From Rhodovarius lipocyclicus (GTDB lineage Bacteria; Pseudomonadota; Alphaproteobacteria; Acetobacterales; Acetobacteraceae), in assembly GCF_009900765.1 (NCBI RefSeq), contig NZ_JAAABL010000001.1, forward strand, positions 248,001-312,000: DNA of 64,000 nucleotides, written 5' to 3'. The notes below the pieces were generated by a model. The model worked only from the letters and a program-made list of their open reading frames with translations, was not told the DNA's origin and did no database searches. A program made the position numbers and the translations under genes. Shown here one piece after another: positions 61,895 to 64,000 of the stretch (within the stretch, counting starts at the first letter, position 1; each line of letters opens with the position of its first letter).

Positions 61895-62782
61895 TCAGGC
61901 CGCGATGGGGGGCTGCCCGCGGGTGGTGATGCGCAGCATTCGGCGCACCTTGTCGGCGGCAAGGGTGTCGGTCGTCGCACAATGCAGCGTGCAGCGGTTG
62001 TCCCACACCACCACATCCCAGGGGCGGTAGCGGTGCCGATAGATGAAGCGTTCCTCGACGGCATGGCGCATGAGGTCGTCGATCAGCGCGTCGCTCTGCG
62101 CCTCATCCATTCCCTCAATTCCGATGACGCTGCCGATGACGCGCGGCCCGATCATCAGGCTCTCGTTGCCGGTTGCGGGATGGCGGCGAACGAGCGGATG
62201 CACGACCTCTGGCGTCGCCGCGCGCTCGCTCTCCGACAGGAACGTCCAGCGGGCCCACGGATCGCTGCGATCGGGTGACCAGCGGTACTGATGGCGCACC
62301 CGCAGGCGGCGCAATTCCGCCTGCCGGGCCTCCGGCAACTCGGCAAAGGCTGCCTCCATGTCGGCGAAGAGCGTGTCGCCGCCCTCCTCGGGCACCTCCG
62401 CGGCCAGCAGCATGGTCGCGGCGGCGGGCGCTGCCTTGTACGAGTAGTCGGAATGCCAGCCGGAGCCGAAGTACTTGGCCTGCGGCTTTCGCCCCGGCTC
62501 GTCCTGGTTCGACAAGATCGTGAGGTTGGGCGCCTCGGGGTGCCGCATGGCGATGACATGGTGAGGGTCCGGATCGCCGAACAAGCTCCCGAAGGCGCTG
62601 AACAACGCTGGGCCTATCTCCTGCCCACGGAGCACCAGAACCTTGTTGTCGAGAAAGGCACGGCGGATGGCACCGGCGTGCCTGCCGAGCACTTCTTCCG
62701 ACAGGTCGAGGTCGGAGATTTCCCCGGCAAAGCTTGGTGCGAGACGGCGCACCGTGAGGTTGTTTTCAGCGGCCCAGGTCAT
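61895..62782 (-). CDS. TauD/TfdA-type 2-oxoglutarate-dependent dioxygenase
   Basis: The 295-residue enzyme has the iron ligands His110 and Asp112 (WHSDYSY) and His267 (DNRCTLHCAT), and the 2-oxoglutarate-binding Arg284 (RRMLRITTRG). The family hydroxylates taurine, sulfonates, aryloxyacetates and similar compounds. Length and motif spacing are normal. It heads the minus-strand unit tauD-like, TAXI, TRAP, GntR; the operator-like palindrome at 62805-62824 is just upstream. The natural substrate is unknown. Confidence 0.92.
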   Translation of the reverse strand: MTWAAENNLTVRRLAPSFAGEISDLDLSEEVLGRHAGAIRRAFLDNKVLVLRGQEIGPALFSAFGSLFGDPDPHHVIAMRHPEAPNLTILSNQDEPGRKPQAKYFGSGWHSDYSYKAAPAAATMLLAAEVPEEGGDTLFADMEAAFAELPEARQAELRRLRVRHQYRWSPDRSDPWARWTFLSESERAATPEVVHPLVRRHPATGNESLMIGPRVIGSVIGIEGMDEAQSDALIDDLMRHAVEERFIYRHRYRPWDVVVWDNRCTLHCATTDTLAADKVRRMLRITTRGQPPIAA

Positions 62783-62804
62783 CTAAGGGATCCTTCACCA
62801 AGCT

Positions 62805-62824
62805 TGAATGGTATGTACCATTCA
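62805..62824. promoter_or_regulatory. Probable PhnF-like GntR operator
   Basis: TGAATGGTA-TG-TACCATTCA is a 20-base palindrome with perfect 9-base arms, 23 bases upstream of the tauD-like start. Its core TGGTATGTACCA is very close to the TGGTATAGACCA core that I recall for mycobacterial PhnF, a regulator of the same HutC/UTRA group as the GntR protein in this unit. Repression of the transport-oxygenase genes is the likely function. Confidence 0.7.
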
Positions 62825-62863
62825 TCACTTCTGACTGACGGACAAAGGAAGGTTTCTTGACGC

Positions 62864-63850
62864 TTACTCGGCCGAGATGCCGCGCTCGGCGACGAAGCGC
62901 TTCCAGAAGGGGATCTCCTCCGCGACCTGTCGGGCGAAGGCTTCGTGCGTGTCCCGCGCGGGCTCGGCGCCCACATCGGCAAGCGCCCGGCGAGCCGTCG
63001 GATCCTCCAGCGCCGCCTGCAGCGCGGCGTGCCAGTGATCCCGTATCGCGGGCGCCGTGGCCGCGGGCAGGAAGGCACCGACCCAGGCTGCGACGGCGTA
63101 GCCAGGAACGCCAGCCTCCGCGATGGTCGGCACGTCCGGCGCCGAACTCATGCGCGCCTCGCTCGCGACACCAAGTGCGATGAGGCGATCCGGGCCGGTC
63201 AGCGTGTAGCCGCTCGGGAAGGACACGAAGTAGAGTGGCACCCGCCCGGCCAGGACGTCGGGCGCCGCATGCGTGGTCCCGCGATACGGAACATGCTCAA
63301 GCCGGATGCCGGTCTGCTGGGCGAAGACCTCCCCCGCAAGATGCCCGGGTGTCCCGATGCCGACCGAGGCATAGCGCAGCGGTGCATCCTGCCGGCGCGC
63401 CAGGGCGATCAACTCATGCACATCGCTGACGCCAAGCGATCGATGGGCGACGAGGATCTGCGGCGTATCGACCAGCCGCGCCACCGGCATCAGGTCGCGC
63501 AGCGTGTCGAAGGGAAGGTCGTGCTGCAGCGCCGGGTTGATGGTGAGGGAGGAGAAGGAGATCAGCAGCGTATGCCCATCCGCTGGTGCGCGCACGACCG
63601 CCAGCGTGCCGAGCGTGCCTGATGCGCCGCCGCGGTTCTCCACGACCACCGGCTGCCCGAGGCGTTGCGGCAGATGGTCCGCCAGGGCTCGTGCGGTGCG
63701 GTCCACCGTGCCGCCCGGCGGGAAGTTCACCACCAGCCGGACCGGCCGCGACGGGAAGGTCCCTTCCGCCCTGGCCCTCAGGCCGAGGAGCGAACCGCCG
63801 GCACTGAGCAGCGTCGTTCGGCGTTTCATCATAATATTCAGTTTTTGCAT
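62864..63850 (-). CDS. Tripartite tricarboxylate (TTT/Bug) substrate-binding protein
   Basis: The 328-residue exported receptor has a signal peptide (TTLLSAGGSLLGLRARAEG) and the Bug motifs RLVVNFPPGGTVDRTAR and VVENRGGASGTLG. ATG 63850 is used here; ATGs at 63832 and 63829 are possible. It lies upstream of the tauD-like operon, separated by the palindrome at 62805, so it may be in the same catabolic group but have its own promoter. No TctAB genes are visible. Confidence 0.9.
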   Translation of the reverse strand: MQKLNIMMKRRTTLLSAGGSLLGLRARAEGTFPSRPVRLVVNFPPGGTVDRTARALADHLPQRLGQPVVVENRGGASGTLGTLAVVRAPADGHTLLISFSSLTINPALQHDLPFDTLRDLMPVARLVDTPQILVAHRSLGVSDVHELIALARRQDAPLRYASVGIGTPGHLAGEVFAQQTGIRLEHVPYRGTTHAAPDVLAGRVPLYFVSFPSGYTLTGPDRLIALGVASEARMSSAPDVPTIAEAGVPGYAVAAWVGAFLPAATAPAIRDHWHAALQAALEDPTARRALADVGAEPARDTHEAFARQVAEEIPFWKRFVAERGISAE

Positions 63851-63921
63851 CTAACTGGCTTTCTGATTGTATATGATGATGCTAGTAGCGCTGTCATTGA
63901 TCCCGTCGGTGTGAAACTCCC

Positions 63922-64000
63922 ATGGCAATTGCCCCTTCAACGCCACTGACCCTGCGTGTCCTCGGATGCGGTGACGCCTTCGGGAGTGGTGGACGGATGA
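63922..64000 (+). CDS. Metallo-beta-lactamase-fold hydrolase (start only)
   Basis: From ATG 63922 the 26 visible codons read a short lead followed by TLRVLGCGDAFGSGGRM. This is the typical first strand and loop of arylsulfatase or RNase Z-like metallo-beta-lactamase proteins. The metal-binding HxHxDH motif lies beyond the window, so identity is provisional. It is divergent from the TTT receptor. Confidence 0.6.
   Translation, partial: MAIAPSTPLTLRVLGCGDAFGSGGRM

Overview
The window is a very GC-rich bacterial chromosome segment. The layout (several orphan TTT/Bug-type substrate-binding proteins, TRAP and TAXI transporters, IclR and GntR regulators, dense coding with ATGA, GTGA and TGATG overlaps) suggests a heterotrophic alphaproteobacterium of the Acetobacteraceae/Roseomonas type. 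That placement is an inference from gene content and style; there is no rRNA or other marker gene. No tRNA, rRNA, CRISPR array or intact insertion sequence was found.

Region 1 (1-18 kb) is ordinary metabolic chromosome. It holds an IclR regulator cut by the window edge, feoAB for ferrous iron uptake, an SDR dehydrogenase, and a plus-strand catabolic block: IclR regulator, iron-dependent alcohol dehydrogenase, FAD-linked oxidase, TTT binding protein, sialidase-like Asp-box protein, DapA-family aldolase, TTT binding protein, cysteine hydrolase, NCS2-like permease. A GntR regulator follows, divergent from a second DapA-family enzyme, with twin AT-rich palindromes between them. A family-5 ABC binding protein and a third TTT binding protein close the block. 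Together these look like uptake and breakdown of sugar-acid or related carboxylic compounds.

Region 2 (18-29 kb) holds a 1638-residue secreted-type protein (six He_PIG-like repeats, an unrecognised beta-rich middle, RTX calcium repeats), an MFS transporter, a four-gene operon of exported proteins ending in a DUF4424 protein, and a truncated DUF3732 ATPase that looks like the wreck of an ABC-3C type defence locus.

Region 3 (about 28.8-57.8 kb) looks like a composite genomic island. A diverged repeat of about 185 bp lies at each end in the same orientation. From left to right it contains: a MerR/HMA/P-type ATPase/CDF/CcdA/LspA module resembling lead-cadmium-zinc resistance; an HlyD/ABC/ABC export system; a copper-handling group (PCuAC, SCO1, SHOCT, DUF302, Spy-like); a decayed siphophage tail module on the minus strand, split by a plus-strand dmeF-like cobalt/nickel exporter; the C-terminal part of a large serine recombinase fused at a sharp junction to a tape-measure fragment; and a tightly coupled four-gene cassette: Fic protein, fused nuclease-methylase, specificity subunit, and DUF429/RNase H-like protein. 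This last cassette is the best candidate for an undescribed defence system.

Region 4 (57.9-64 kb) returns to chromosomal style. A minus-strand unit encodes a TauD-type dioxygenase, a TAXI binding protein, a fused TRAP permease and a PhnF-like GntR regulator. A 20-bp palindrome before tauD is probably its operator. Upstream are a fourth TTT binding protein and, divergent, the first codons of a metallo-beta-lactamase-fold protein.
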